Positions 44,760 through 56,039 of a stretch of DNA of 64,000 nt are shown one piece after another. Position numbers and translations under genes: made by a program. How positions within the stretch are numbered: the first letter of the stretch is position 1; each line of letters begins with the position of its first letter. A model generated the notes under the pieces. It did no database searches, was not told where the DNA came from, and saw only the letters and a program-made list of their open reading frames with translations. The stretch comes from Gymnothorax reevesii (lineage: Eukaryota > Chordata > Actinopteri > Anguilliformes > Muraenidae), in NCBI GenBank assembly GCA_029721435.1, contig CM056583.1, forward strand, positions 51,935,620 through 51,999,619, read 5' to 3'.

Positions 44760-46600
44760 AGAACAGGACCCCTTTATGAATTTCTATCCTCCTTTTTAGG
44801 GAAGAGATAGGGCTTGCTGGTAATCAGGGAGATCCTGATGGGTGAAGTCTCTCTGCCAACCTCTCCAGTTCATCAAGTCCTGCTGTCAGCTACCAGATAT
44901 ACCAGCTCAGGGCTTTTCTGAACTCAAGATGTGCTGCGAACCTTGTAGACCTCTTCTGGGCTCATCGTAGGCTCAACCTAGAGGGGAGTCATTGGGAGAG
45001 TATCATGTCCCTCCAGGTGGATACCCCCTCATTTCCACTGGTCTCAGGCACTCCGTAGCTTGCCCTCTCCTGCTGGCTTTCCTTTCTGAAGGTTTTCTGC
45101 AAACATCAGTCGACTACCCTCCCACAACATTGTCCATATGATTGCGTCATTGACCCTCTACCTGGATTCTGCCCACTCTGGATCCTGGTCAATTGTACGC
45201 CCTTTAACGACCTGAGATTGCAGGCATAGAGAAACCTTTTCAACCATCTCCCCACCTCATCAGCTGGGACATTCTTCTTTATTGGGAAGAGGGATGGGAT
45301 AAGCCGACTATGTATTAACTGTGAAAAAGAAGTTCCCACTCACCTTGCTGGCCATGACATTTGAGAAGGCTGAAGGAAGCTACTATCTTCTCCAAGATTC
45401 TTTTGTGCAACATCAAGGGGGACGAGTAAAGGACAGCATTCAACAATCCAGTGAGTTATGAGTACCCCGTCATACCCTTCGACTTAGCCAATGCCCCAGC
45501 AGTTTTTCAAGCCCTGGTGAATCACGTCTCGTGAGATTTGTTAAACCAGTTAATGTTTTGTGCTCAGCCAGTACTCAGATCTTCTCTTGCTCCAAGGAGG
45601 AGCATCGACACACAGGATCTTGAAGAGGCTGCAGGAAAACTATCTCTATACTAAGCCAAAAAGTAGTTAATTCCATGTTTCTCCTGTCTTCTTCCTGGGA
45701 TTTATGATTTCAGACAGCCAGGTACAGATGGACCTAGGGAAGCTATAGGCAGTATTGGAATAACCAATTCCTATATCAGTGAGGTGGGTCCTGCAATTCA
45801 TGGGGTTTGACATTTTTATTGCTGCTGTATCTGGCGCTTCAGCAATGTGCTGGCCCCTATCACCACTGTTACAAAGAAGTTATGTGAATGATTCTCCTGG
45901 ATAACAGAAGTGGCTGAGGCCTTTTGAGAACTGAAGTATCGCTTCCCCACTGCCCCCAGTCTGGTCCTCCCAGATCCTTCTCTGCCTTTTCTGGTGGAGG
46001 TTGATGCATCCAATATGGGCTCTTTATCATCAAAATGATGATCTTTAGTGAATAACAAGGTTCATTTGTCCGCTGTTCTCTCTCGCTGGTTGTTGCCTGA
46101 TGAGGCAAATGTTTATCATTTTATCATCATCTCCCACTCAGGTTGGTGAACTAAAAGTTGGCACCAACTTATGGCATTCAAGGCATTCAGGCAGGTCAAT
46201 GTGGTGTCTTACTAAATTGAGGGTGCACCAGTCTGGATAGAAATTTGTGTTTTACTGTCCTTTCTCTCCTGACATCCCAGTTCACACAACAGCCCCTCCC
46301 ACTAGCTCATAGGTGGTAGAACTGTGCACTGGATCCAAGCCTTTTGTCCAGAGCAACGAAGTGTTCAGTAGCTGTCAGAGTGGGAGGGATATGGCACTCC
46401 TGGGTTCCAGGTTGAAACATCCTGCACAGAGGTCTCATCTGAGATTTCCACCAGCAACCCACAAGGTCTCCTGTTGGGACGTCCAGAGCTGTCCCAAGAA
46501 GACGTAGAAGAGTCACGGCAAGCTCTGCTCAATCTTCCTGCTACTGTCCATGGTCCTGAAGCCGAAACAGCTGTAGCATTAGTCAAGCTTCTGGCCATGT
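44760..46600 (+). pseudogene. Gypsy pol remnant (RT and RNase H)
   Basis: Fragments in order are PYDCVIDPLPGFCPLW (start of the RT region), [33 protein letters not shown] (RT, with VIPFDL where VMPFGLSNAP is usual) and [16 protein letters not shown] (RNase H start, near 45965-46015). Stops and frame shifts are frequent, and the YxDD motif region is not preserved. Integrase could not be confirmed, and the end is opened by a MITE. Confidence 0.8.
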
Positions 46601-46642
46601 TTAATGTTGCTGGTTACTGTGCTCATGATACACAGTCTAGGG

Positions 46643-46949
46643 CAGGAGTGGGTAATCACGATCCTGGAGGGCCGGTGTGTATGCAGGTTTTTATTCCTAT
46701 CAATTACCCTGACTAATTGAGTTCATTGATTGCATGCACAAACATAGATTTTCGCAATGATTCGACCAAAGGAAAATGTTTTATGAAGGGAGACAAGACT
46801 AGTCTTTGTAGTTTCAGGATAATTTAAAGAAATGCGCATGAAACGTCAGATTTCATAAATGGTTTGGCTAATTGAGACAATCAACTAATTAAAGACCAGA
46901 CGTTGGTGTGAAAACCAGGGACAGATACGGCCCTCGCTGCCCACCTTTG
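46643..46949. mobile_element. 307-bp hAT-type MITE
   Basis: CAGGAGTGGGTAATC with CCTGGAGGGCCG at the left corresponds to the inverse of CGGCCCTCGCTGCCCACCTTTG at the right. Perfect 8-bp duplications GTCTAGGG flank it (46635-46642 and 46950-46957). It sits inside the decayed Gypsy element and is therefore younger. Non-coding. Confidence 0.9.
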
Positions 46950-47031
46950 GTCTAGGGCATAAATGCTGCAGTTTCTCATAAAGAATGCAATACTGTCCCC
47001 GCTGAGAGATTATTTTAATGGGCGGGGGTTA

Positions 47032-47326
47032 TGTCAAACAATACTCAATTTCCCTGAGTGTTTGGTACTGTTCTAGCAGTCTGTGATTAATAGTGTGCTT
47101 TCTAGTATTTTCTTTAAACTCTTACACTGTATATTCTCTATGTTTGTGTTCACCAGTCACTTGTTGAGGCTTTGATCTGAGTGTTTTTGCATTGAATGCT
47201 TCCCCTGTGCCCTCTTTTCTGGCCTGTAAATTTTGGTAGTAGTTTTTGGTTCAATTTTTATCTTTATTTTGGATAAAGGCAGAAACCACTTTTAGGCTCT
47301 GACTCCTTTTTTGCACTTGCGTTACA
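47032..47326 (+). repeat. 3' LTR of the Gypsy element
   Basis: Starts TGTCAAACAATAC after the polypurine tract and ends GCGTTACA, giving TG...CA termini and 295 bp. Its last 60-70 bp match the 5' remnant at 43683. Confidence 0.75.
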
Positions 47327-47329
47327 TAC

Positions 47330-47985
47330 TCTTGTCGATCACACAATTTAACAATTTTAAATAGTAGAACACATTTCACAACCTTGTTATTGTGCTTTAG
47401 ATTGGCAGACTGATCCTTGAAGAAGTTTCATATAACAGCATTCATACCATAGCATTCAGGCAGAGCAGTCATTGACGTTTATTCGATTGTGAATTCATGC
47501 ATATGCACAACAGAGTGTGTTGAAACAAGCCTGTCAAAAATCGTTGTGTCTCGTTCTGTGCTATTTATTCTTTTTATTACGCTCCAATGGGTGCTGCCAA
47601 ATATCTGTCTGTGAAGCCAACATGTTTCCACACTTTTTTTTTAAAAAGCTCATTTAAATGGTGACTCACTTGAGATGTAGACCTTTTTAAAAAATTCCCA
47701 GGATTTTGATGTTATTTCAGTTAGATAGGATCTAGTCGGAAGGCTGCATTACTTGAGGAAAACGTTCATTTGCTTGGAAAAAAAATGAGTTATTTATACA
47801 AAAATTTTTTTCGTTGAGTATTTTGCTAATATCAATTCTCACCACCTGCTGTGTGGAGTAATCATGTGATAAAACTACGTCAGTTGGACAACAGGTCGTT
47901 GCTCTATAATGCATAGGAGTGTGCAATATCAAAAGGAAATTTGCAGAGTTCATTGAAAATGTCTCAAAAATCACCCATCATTTAT
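47330..47985. other. Unannotated AT-rich stretch
   Basis: No supported feature. Confidence 0.45.
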
Positions 47986-47989
47986 ACCA

Positions 47990-48155
47990 TTTATTCCTCA
48001 CTAGGGCTATGGGAGAGCTGGAATCTATCCCAGTCCACTGTGCAAGCAGGGACACTTGTTGGACAAGCCACCAATCCATTGCAGGGCTTACACACCATTC
48101 ACTCTCACACTCAGAACTACAAGCAATTTAGAAGTCCCAGTCCAATACACTAATT
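47990..48155 (+). repeat. Retroposon 3' region fragment
   Basis: GAATCTATCCCAGTCCACTG, GGACAAGCCACCAATCCATT, GCAGGGCTTACAC and CATTCACTCTCACACTC are the hallmarks of a widespread vertebrate retroposon 3' sequence (CTATCCCAGC...CCAATCCATCGCAGGGC). The exact family is not assigned. Three overlapping frames through it are artefacts. Confidence 0.6.
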
Positions 48156-48985
48156 TTCCACGAATCCGTTCTTCCCCGCTTCTCCTCACTACTTCTACGT
48201 GGGGGAATACCAATAGAAACTGGAAGTCGTACATTGGCAACTTGGAGGGAAGTCCAATCCATTATACATGCAAGTGAAGAACGCAATTTCAGCCCCTTGA
48301 CCCTTCTTTTGGTTCAAAGGAATGAGTCGACAACTGAGAAAACTTGAAGTAACAAACTTGCCAATGTAACATGTGCACCCCTTGCTTCCTGTTAAAAAGT
48401 TGCAGCTGCTGTCTTTCCTTACCGTCACTGGTATGGATTTTGGAGAATTATTACAGGGATATTGGAGAATGTGATTTTTAAAGTGCACAAGCTCATTTTA
48501 TGTTACTCATGCAGGTTTCATATTGAATAACCAAGACAAAATTATTGAATTAGCAGGATATTATGGTGTAAGAAAATTTGGCTCCAACAAATTGAAATAA
48601 GGCTGATACAAGAATGTAACACACCTTTGGTAGATAATTGCAGCTAACAAAGCAAAACAAGCTAACCAGTACAGACTGCAGACTGCCAATGCTTTGTCGC
48701 AGATGTTCTGACTCATGTCTGGTAGCACCTGATTGAGGGATTGGATCTTGCACTGTCATCGTCTGAACAAACTGTACCCCTGAATCTGTCATCTATTCCT
48801 GTAACGCAACAACCTTTCAACAATAATTTACACCAGGTGGTGCTTGTTTTTAATTGTTATTCATAGGCAGTTTGTATTACTTATCCATAGCTGACATATG
48901 CCTACCTTGGTGTCTATGGATTTCTTGTGCATGTCCAAGTTGATTGATGCTCTGTATATCTTAGACCTTTGATGGTCTGTCGTGT
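48156..48985. other. Unannotated stretch
   Basis: No supported feature. Confidence 0.45.
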
Positions 48986-48987
48986 CA

Positions 48988-49068
48988 CTGCTGAAATTAC
49001 CTTATTGTATACACTTACATATTGTATATCACTTTGTATAAAAGTGTCTGCCAGATAAATGTAATGTA
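48988..49068 (+). repeat. L2-type LINE/SINE 3' tail
   Basis: TTGTATAAAAGTGTCTGCCAG followed by ATAAATGTAATGTA is the conserved 3' hairpin and TGTAA-type tail shared by L2-clade LINEs such as UnaL2 and their SINEs. Only the tail is present. Confidence 0.65.
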
Positions 49069-49074
49069 CTCCTA

Positions 49075-50683
49075 TAATAAAAGCAATGTTTTTTGTTTCT
49101 TGAAACATAAGTGTCATTACTCGCTGAGTGCTCAGCCACTTACTGCAACAAGGAAGTCAGCAGCTGTGCTGCTGTGCTATATTCTACTGAAAGCCCAAAG
49201 TGACCGATTCTCCATCGCTAAATCCAGGGTGGTCCACAGAAATGCACCTGCTACCGAATCCACCTATTGATATCTAGGACAAATTAGTGACAGGAAGGAG
49301 AGGCAATAGGAGGAGGTTGGGGGTTTAAGTTTTAAACTTTTACACAGGTCAAGGTAATGCTCAAAATGCCAGGCACCACAAATTAGGGAGATCGACTATT
49401 TATTTCCGAATTAAAATAGATTAAGACAGCATGACAGCTGATTGGAGGGGTGACAACTGAGATAATGTAATCCATTTTTCATGAAGGAAGGATACACATC
49501 ATGAGGACACTGGGTGGGCAGGAAGTTTGACTATGATGCTGCCTACATGCCTTATTTCTCCATAGTTCCAGTGAAGGGTCTTGTCACAAAAAGACAAATA
49601 GAGAGAGTGCTGCAAGCTACTGCCTGGGATACGGATATCCTGTTTCAGCCAGCTCACTCACCTGGATGAATAGGTCTTTGACAGCAGCGAGTGATATTCC
49701 CTTTCCCTGACGGGTCCGTTTCCAGCTCACTAAAGCCAGAGGATTATTTGAAAGGGATCCCTTTTCTGCACCTTTTTGGAAGACAGGCAACAGCCCCCTT
49801 CACCCTCCCTGCTCCCACTGCTCCTGAGCCCCTGTTGCCCACCCACGGCAAATTGATTTTGACAAGGAACTTCAGATAACGTCAAAGAGAAGAGAAGTTG
49901 GAGGCATTTGGTTTCAGAAAATCAGGAAGCTGTAAACTGGGCATCATTTCTAGAGAAACAGCCAGATCGCTTTTCATTTCTGAAGCCTACTTTGTCCTGA
50001 CAGGGTTTGTAAACAGTCCAGCCTCAATGGAGACTGAGTGATGCAATTTGGGCAGTGAGAGGTTTTTATATTGTTTGTTTTGGTTGAAGGGCGTGAGTCT
50101 CTCCCCATCTCCTCCCTCCCCCCTCCCATCTTTTGTGTCGGACTGGGGCGCTTAACTTCCAGACTTCCGCTCCTTCTTTTGTTGTAGTTGTTTTCACTTT
50201 GAGATAGTCTTTTTTTATGAGGAAACACTCGCCTGGTCTTTTTGTGCTATGGTGCAGGTTTCTCTCAGGCTTTGGAGCACATGTCACTCAGGGTCACGCT
50301 AATCCTATAGAGGTGTTGATTAAGCCGCAGGTGGCTTACACACCTCCGGGGATGAACGTAGGAATGCCGCAGACATGGGTGGGCTAACCCCAACGAGTTT
50401 TCTCTGACCCCAGCATTGCTTTCCTGGTATGTGGCGCAGAGGTGAGTTCATTCGATCCATACATCCTTAAGAACGGCAGATCATGGAGAGAATCAAGCCG
50501 CCGGGCCTTCTCAGTTTGCATCATGGCTTTGCTTACTGTCACTTTCACTTTACTTCTGATTTTGCAGAGACTGTATGTTGAAACATCCTAAGACTTTTTT
50601 GGGGGGTAACATACTGCCTGGAGATCTTTTTGGCATTGCCGGTTCTTCGAGTGAAAGACAACTTTCACACAAAACCAATGTGA
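49075..50683. other. Unannotated stretch with a possible minus-strand promoter
   Basis: A homopyrimidine tract on the plus strand (about 50098-50131) lies 30-60 bp upstream, on the minus strand, of TATAAAAACC (50061-50070). This could be a core promoter, but no gene was found beyond it. Confidence 0.35.
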
Positions 50684-51067
50684 AACTAGAGGCACTCAAA
50701 GAGTGCAAACCTCCGCCAAGGCATCACAATCCAAATCTTCATGAATGGTAGCAAAGTTGAGTTATTGCGTGTCATATGATTTCAAGATGGCTGCCATGGG
50801 CGGCCATATTAATTCACTGGTCACGGCGAAAATCAATAGGGCTTCTCATTGATGTAATAGCAATGCACTCACAAAATTTCAGCCGAATCCGTGCATTACT
50901 TTTTGAGCTATGTTGTTCACAAACAGACAGACAAACAAACAAACAGGGGCGAAAACCATCAGCGGAACTAAACATATTTTACTGGGGCACGTGCTCCAGT
51001 ATTGGTCTGCAGTGCCCCAGTACAATTTTCCCCAGGGGATAAAAAAAAAATCACGTTTTAAGTCTAC

Positions 51068-52854
51068 GGGCTCTAATTTCGTAGACCAGGTGCAGCGAAT
51101 GGAGGGTGTGCCGCGCCAACGGGGTGTGTCCAGGCGTATGTTGCAATTTCGAGCCCGGCGTAGCCTGGCGCAAGTACTCCTCTGTCCTGCCTCTCTCCCT
51201 CCTTCCAGCGCAAGTTGGCAGAGAAGGCGTGTTTGGGCATAACACAGCCGAATTAAATATTGCTCATTGGCAAGAGAAACGATGGATAGCGTGTTCATAT
51301 TATAACAGCCTGTTGCTGCTTAAAATTTTGGGATTAACATGCATGGACAACAATGCAAGATACGTTACACATTTATTTTCAATATGTGATCTTAATCTAT
51401 GTATTCCTTTCCCCCACTAAAAACGATAAAACCTTGTGACAATAATAGAAGCCTAGTATTAAGCCGCTTGCACACTGGACGCGAAACAAATTTTTCACTC
51501 GACAGATTGCGTTGAAAGCAGTGTCTTGTGTCCAAAAGTCTGACAGGGTTTTAATGTATCTCTGTGTCCGACAGTCTATTATAGTTTTTAATTTCTTCAA
51601 ATCTACTGACTCTTTTAGATATTAAACGTGAATGTTTTGATAAGAGGGCTCAGTTCTTCAAGCTGAGTAGCGAGAATTTCAATCAATGTTTCTGTTTAAG
51701 CTCTTCTCGATAAAGTGAGTCGACATTGGCACGGGACAATGTACAATGCCTCCGTGTCTGGCAGCCAAAAAAAACAAAAAAGAGGACAATTAGAACAGAT
51801 TGATAAGAAAATAAAGAATAAAAAGAAACATTTTAACAACAGAACATCCAACGAACACTGCAATTAATTCTTTTGCGGGTCATCTTTGTTGGATGTTCTG
51901 TTGGTTGGTGATGTATGTGTATTTTTATTCTTTATTCCGTTATAAATCTGTTCTCATATCAAGACTTTTATTTTTTGCTGGGTGCCCGACATGGAGTATT
52001 TTGCATTTTGCGTCGGACGGTCTGGATCGTGCATGCAATAATTTATTCACACTGTCAATGGTCATGGAATTGATTTGCTCTCTGATTGCAAGCACTATTT
52101 TATCTCTGCTGTGGAAATAAAGCGTGAATCTGTTCGATCCATCTGACTAATTTTTAAAAGAAAGACTGAATTAAGACTGTCGTCTATCTTCAAAGGCATT
52201 GACTTTGACTGTAATGAGTTGTGTGAAAAATTTGTTTCGCATCCACTGTGCAAGCGCCTTTACCCAGCATAGAACACAAGCATTATATACGCACTGCCTG
52301 ATGCCGAGGCAGCTTGTGGTTGGCTGAGAAAGATGTGAAGTCGTTAATTTGCATCATTGTTTCAGTAGCGTTGATTAAGTCAGGACGAGTTTCCATCACG
52401 CGTGCCAACCGCCTTTGATCTCACATGAGGACAATTGGTATAGATACTACAATTTATGTGCTGATTCAGATAGTTACATTAAATAGTGCTTGCTGTAATT
52501 ATTTACTGTATTGAAATGTGCCTGACATTCTGGAAACCTGCCTGTGAGGTTTTGGTGACGTGTGCGCACTGTGTGCCGGTCAGCCAAATTACCACTGCAC
52601 AGAAAGTGAACCAGGTTGGAGCTGGCAAGCTTTCTGCGCAACTGCAGCGAAGACTTTTCTACGAAATTGTCACTGCGTCTTGACGAATAAGTGACACCTC
52701 CCTCTACTACGCCGCCGCACCCATCTCGGCACAGGTTCGTCTGCGCACGGTGTTGCACCTCACGAAATTACCACTGCGCAGGCTGCGCCGGACGAAATTC
52801 TGCCTGGGCTGCGCCACGCTACGCCACCTGCGCTGCGCCAGGAAATTAGAGCCC
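51068..52854. mobile_element. Element with GGGCTCTAATTTC inverted ends
   Basis: GGGCTCTAATTTCGTAG at the left is the inverse of CCAGGAAATTAGAGCCC at the right, with further GC-rich matching (GGTGCAGCG versus CGCTGCGCC). Such ends resemble hAT-type termini, but no 8-bp duplication could be aligned. The left part also holds AATTTCGAGCCCGG, a possible second old terminus. It encloses the 798-bp fold-back MITE. Confidence 0.55.
51462..52259. mobile_element. 798-bp PIF/Harbinger-like fold-back MITE
   Basis: AGCCGCTTGCACACTGGACG at the left is the inverse of the right end GCAAGCGCCT, and the arms continue through GCGAAACAAATTTTTCAC. The centre is also inverted: ACAGAACATCCAAC (51840-51853) faces GTTGGATGTTCTGT (51888-51901), and TCCGTGTCTGGCAGCC faces GGTGCCCGACATGGA. 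TTA flanks both sides (51459-51461 and 52260-52262), as expected for PIF/Harbinger. Non-coding. Confidence 0.8.
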
Positions 52855-53626
52855 TACATGTCCACATAATCTACAATAAGAGAATCTACAGTAACAGAAA
52901 GTGCATAGGCACGCAACTACTTATTATGATAACTGTAACTCATTGCAACTTTATGCACTTCACTCCGTATAGTACACACTGGCATGCAACTACTTAATAT
53001 TCTTGTGGCTTTAGCTGTGATTCAGAACTTCGGAACAAAACGTCACACACACAACGGTGTCTGTCAGTGCTGACTGCTCTCGCCGTCAGACTTTCCACCT
53101 CTCTTCAGGTTAATGCTGGGCAACTGCCTGTCCTTATTGTTTGTTTTCTCCTCTGTGTCGCCATTTCCATGGGAATTTAAATGTCACAACTTTGTTTAAA
53201 CTTTCAGCTGCCGTCTTGCCAGCTAGCTCTGGATGTAAATTGAAGTAGCCTAGTGCAGATGTTAGCTTCTGCCTCATAGCTAACTGGCTCATCATAGGCA
53301 TAACATTGATTCATAATGCCTAGCACTGTCAACTCGGTTTCTGGAGATTGCTATCGATATTTGATGAGCATATATGAGCTATTTCACGTTAAGACATGGG
53401 TAATCTGACATGATAATCTGACATGAATGTATAATTTGAAGCACTATTTATGCTTTTTTATTATAAATTAGAGCTAAAAAAATTTTGCTCGCGCGCTTTG
53501 CACGCTCGCGTTGTTTGTGCCCCAGCTGTGACCCAGTACAGTACTAGGTCTGGTGACGCTGCCGGTGAAAACATAACCTCCGCCCCAAATTAGTTGGCGG
53601 AGGTAATAAAAGAATTACCCCTATCA

Positions 53627-54353
53627 GGCCTACCAAAGAAAACGTAGCCTCAGCACACAAAAACTTTGAAATGCCTACATTAATCGCGTAAATTGCAACA
53701 TAAAAATAATACCCCGCTACCGAAACTGCAAAAACCGCAACATAAACTGTTGACTCGTAGCATAAGACTATGAAACTGCAACATCTTCTATCACATCCGT
53801 CTTTGCCATTTACTGCGCTTGCGCGTACCGGCCCAGGCTGCTTTCAGAGATTGCGGAATCAGGCGTGTCTCCTTCGGTTGACAAGTAAAACTTCCAAATA
53901 TGACGTTATTGTTAATGCAGATGTTTAACAATGAATTGTAAGACGTAGCTGTTACATCCACATTCTCGTACATTGGCTTATTTTAGCATGTCACCCTGCC
54001 GAAAATGAACGATGCACTGTCGATTTCGCTGTAGTCTTAGAGTTGCCAACTTGACGACTATCTCGCTAAATCTGGCGACTTTCCAAATCGGGATTGTTTG
54101 TCCAATCAAGACGTATGTATACGTCTTGAGAAAGTCGTCAAGTTGGCAACTCTAAGACTAAAGCGAAATCGACAGTGCATCGTTCATTTTCGGCTGGGTG
54201 ACATGCTAAAATAAGCGAATTTATGTTCGCTGTTAAATGTTGCGGTTTTTGCAGTTTCGGTAGCGGGGTATTATTTTTCTGTTGCAATTTCCGCGATTAA
54301 TGTAGGCATTTCAAAGTTTTTGTGTGCTGAGGCTACGTTTTCTTTGGTAGGCC
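53627..54353. mobile_element. 727-bp fold-back element
   Basis: Outer arms 53627-53743 and 54238-54353 are inverted copies of about 116 bp, nearly identical (GGCCTACCAAAGAAAACGTA, GCCTCAGCACACAAAAAC). Inner arms 53977-54059 and 54133-54215 are a second inverted pair of 83 bp (TTAGCATGTCACCC, GAACGATGCACTGTCG). The left side has about 230 bp between the two arm blocks, the right only about 20 bp. The core has CAAGACGTAT and ATACGTCTTG two bases apart. Both flanks contain CCTATC. Non-coding and probably young. Confidence 0.85.
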
Positions 54354-54359
54354 TGCCTA

Positions 54360-56039
54360 TCGAGTCCAGATATTATGACTTGGATTTTTAGCAATTCTTT
54401 AGTAAAGTTGTACTTTTTCGAATAAAGAGAACACGACTAAGCAATAAAAATGCTGAAGGTTGCCATATTTTCATCCCACAAAAAGGTTTAGCCACAGCTG
54501 ACAGTCACGTTGAATGACCAAAGTTTTACCAAAGCCTGTATAGGCTTAACTCAATTTGTACTGAATTCCCGATTGTTTTAAGCTCTTCTCGTTAAATTGG
54601 TGAAAAGTACCCAATTCGTTCCTTAACTTTCACCCTTTTCCCACATTATTTGCCAGGCTGTTCCTATAAAAATATTTTTGCTTAAGTTTTAATTTCGTCC
54701 TCGACCCCTTACAAGGATAAACTCTGAAGGAAAGCAATCACTCAACCGTTACGAACAGCCATAGTGGCTGCTGGACCGCGGCCATTTCGACATGCCTACC
54801 ACTTAATATGCATGAGCAATTTGCATGAAAAGTCATGTCAGATCAGTCATCATCGACTGCTAGTAAATAAATTATATTTATGCATTAGAAATTAATTACA
54901 ATAAATATGTATAATTACAAATATGGGACGATGTCAAGTACAGTAACGATCAGAAAAGTGCTAGGAAACAGGGAAATCCGGCATTTTGCACCAGGCATCA
55001 AGTTTACTTACATATCCAGCAAAAGTTTGGCCAAATCTTCATTGGAAATATCTCCAAACCTGGCTTTAAAAGTTTGCAAGTGATCACTTTTTCTTTGGCC
55101 GCGGCATTTTGCTATTGGCAAACTTCTCTTCATTTTTGCGTCAACTGCGCACATCGGCTTTTGTATGGCATCATTTTTGCATACTCATGAATACCAATGA
55201 GGTATTTTGAATGGCGCAGGGAGTTTTTGCGGGTCGCAAAAACTATTTTCACATTCAATATTATTCCTGTTTGTTTTGATCATATCTATTAAACTATATC
55301 CAAAATATGGAACAGATTGGTTACCTTTAAAGCACAAGCAATGCTCCCCCTCCCTTTTTTAGTTGGTTGCTTAGCAACCAGAGATTTGTTTGAGGTTCAT
55401 TTTTTTTTTCATTGTTACATTTCACTATGTGCTGTGGCACGTTGAATTATAATTATTAAGAGTTGTTTTTGAAGTGTCTTAAAAATGTAATCATTGTGTT
55501 TCTTTGGTAATATAGCAGAGCATTGTAGGCTATTGGTGGATATAATTCCTCACAGATCATTGCTAGTGTCTTCAGCTGTAGGGAGTTCCAACAGTCGCAG
55601 GAAAGCAGAGACATTGAGTCTTCATCTAGAGATATTCAACCTCTTGCCGTAAAGAGCTTCAGGACATTGGATGTCACTTTTCACAGGAAAATGGTGGATT
55701 CCATGAGTGTTTCGATCTGAGGTGTGTTTCCCGAATGCATAGTTGCTAACTATGGTAGCAACTTACATAGTTTGAACTACACAGTTGTGATGCAAGTGTT
55801 TCCCAAATCTATCATTTGAACTATCGAGGTAACTTACATGAGTCATTGTTAAGCGACGCCGGTGTGTCCTAAAAACCATAGTTTGAATGAACTTTCAAAA
55901 CAACTGTTGTTAAGTTGTGTAGTTACAACTACCGCTCCTGAGCTTAGTTCCTGGTGATAGTGTCAGAAAATGCAGTCCACGAAGGGTAAACATAAGGTCA
56001 GTAACTATTAGTGTTCGATAATTTTGCTGCACAAACATA
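54360..56039. other. Mostly unannotated; MITE-like fragment at 55728-55975
   Basis: GTGTTTCCCGAATGCATAG with TTGCTAACTATGGTAGCAAC near 55728-55765 resembles the end of a common fish MITE with GTGTTTCCC termini. The partner end is degenerate (TAAGTTGTGTAGTTACAAC). The rest shows nothing I can support. Confidence 0.4.

Larger units (their letters stand above)
43683..47326 (+). mobile_element. Decayed Ty3/Gypsy retrotransposon
   Basis: An LTR-end fragment at 43683-43752 (TTTTGGATAAAGGCAG, TAACTCCTTTTTCAGC) recurs at the end of a longer 3' LTR (47032-47326). Between them lie gag- and pol-like remnants. A polypurine tract GGGCGGGGG (47020-47028) precedes the TG start of the 3' LTR. The 5' LTR is reduced to its last 70 bp, so the element lost its promoter. 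A hAT MITE is inserted at 46643-46949. It is a dead element. Confidence 0.85.
50946..53555. mobile_element. 2.6-kb composite insertion inside repeat family A
   Basis: Defined by interruption of the family A copy. Left edge: GGGGCGAAAACC then TACTGGGGCACGTGCTCCAG. Right edge: TGTGCCCCAGCTGTGACCCA then GTACTAGGTCTGG. The two edges share an inverted CTGGGGCAC-type motif, but exact ends and a duplication could not be set. Nested elements lie inside. No transposase was found. Confidence 0.5.
50684..53606 (+). repeat. Dispersed repeat family A, copy 2, split by insertion
   Basis: The left part (50684-50945: ACTAGAGGCACTC, AACCTCCGCCAAGG, ATTACTTTTTGAGC, ACAAACAGACAGACAAAC) and the right part (53556-53606: GCTGCCGGTGAAAACATAAC, GGCGGAGGTAAT) correspond to a single 304-bp unit at 2034-2337. 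About 2.6 kb lies between them. As in copy 1, the end motifs ACCTCCGCCAAGG and GGCGGAGGT are inverted. Confidence 0.75.

Noticed and set aside
50879..51298. 139-codon minus-strand frame
   Set aside because: It crosses the boundary between repeat family A and the inserted element, so it cannot be an old gene.
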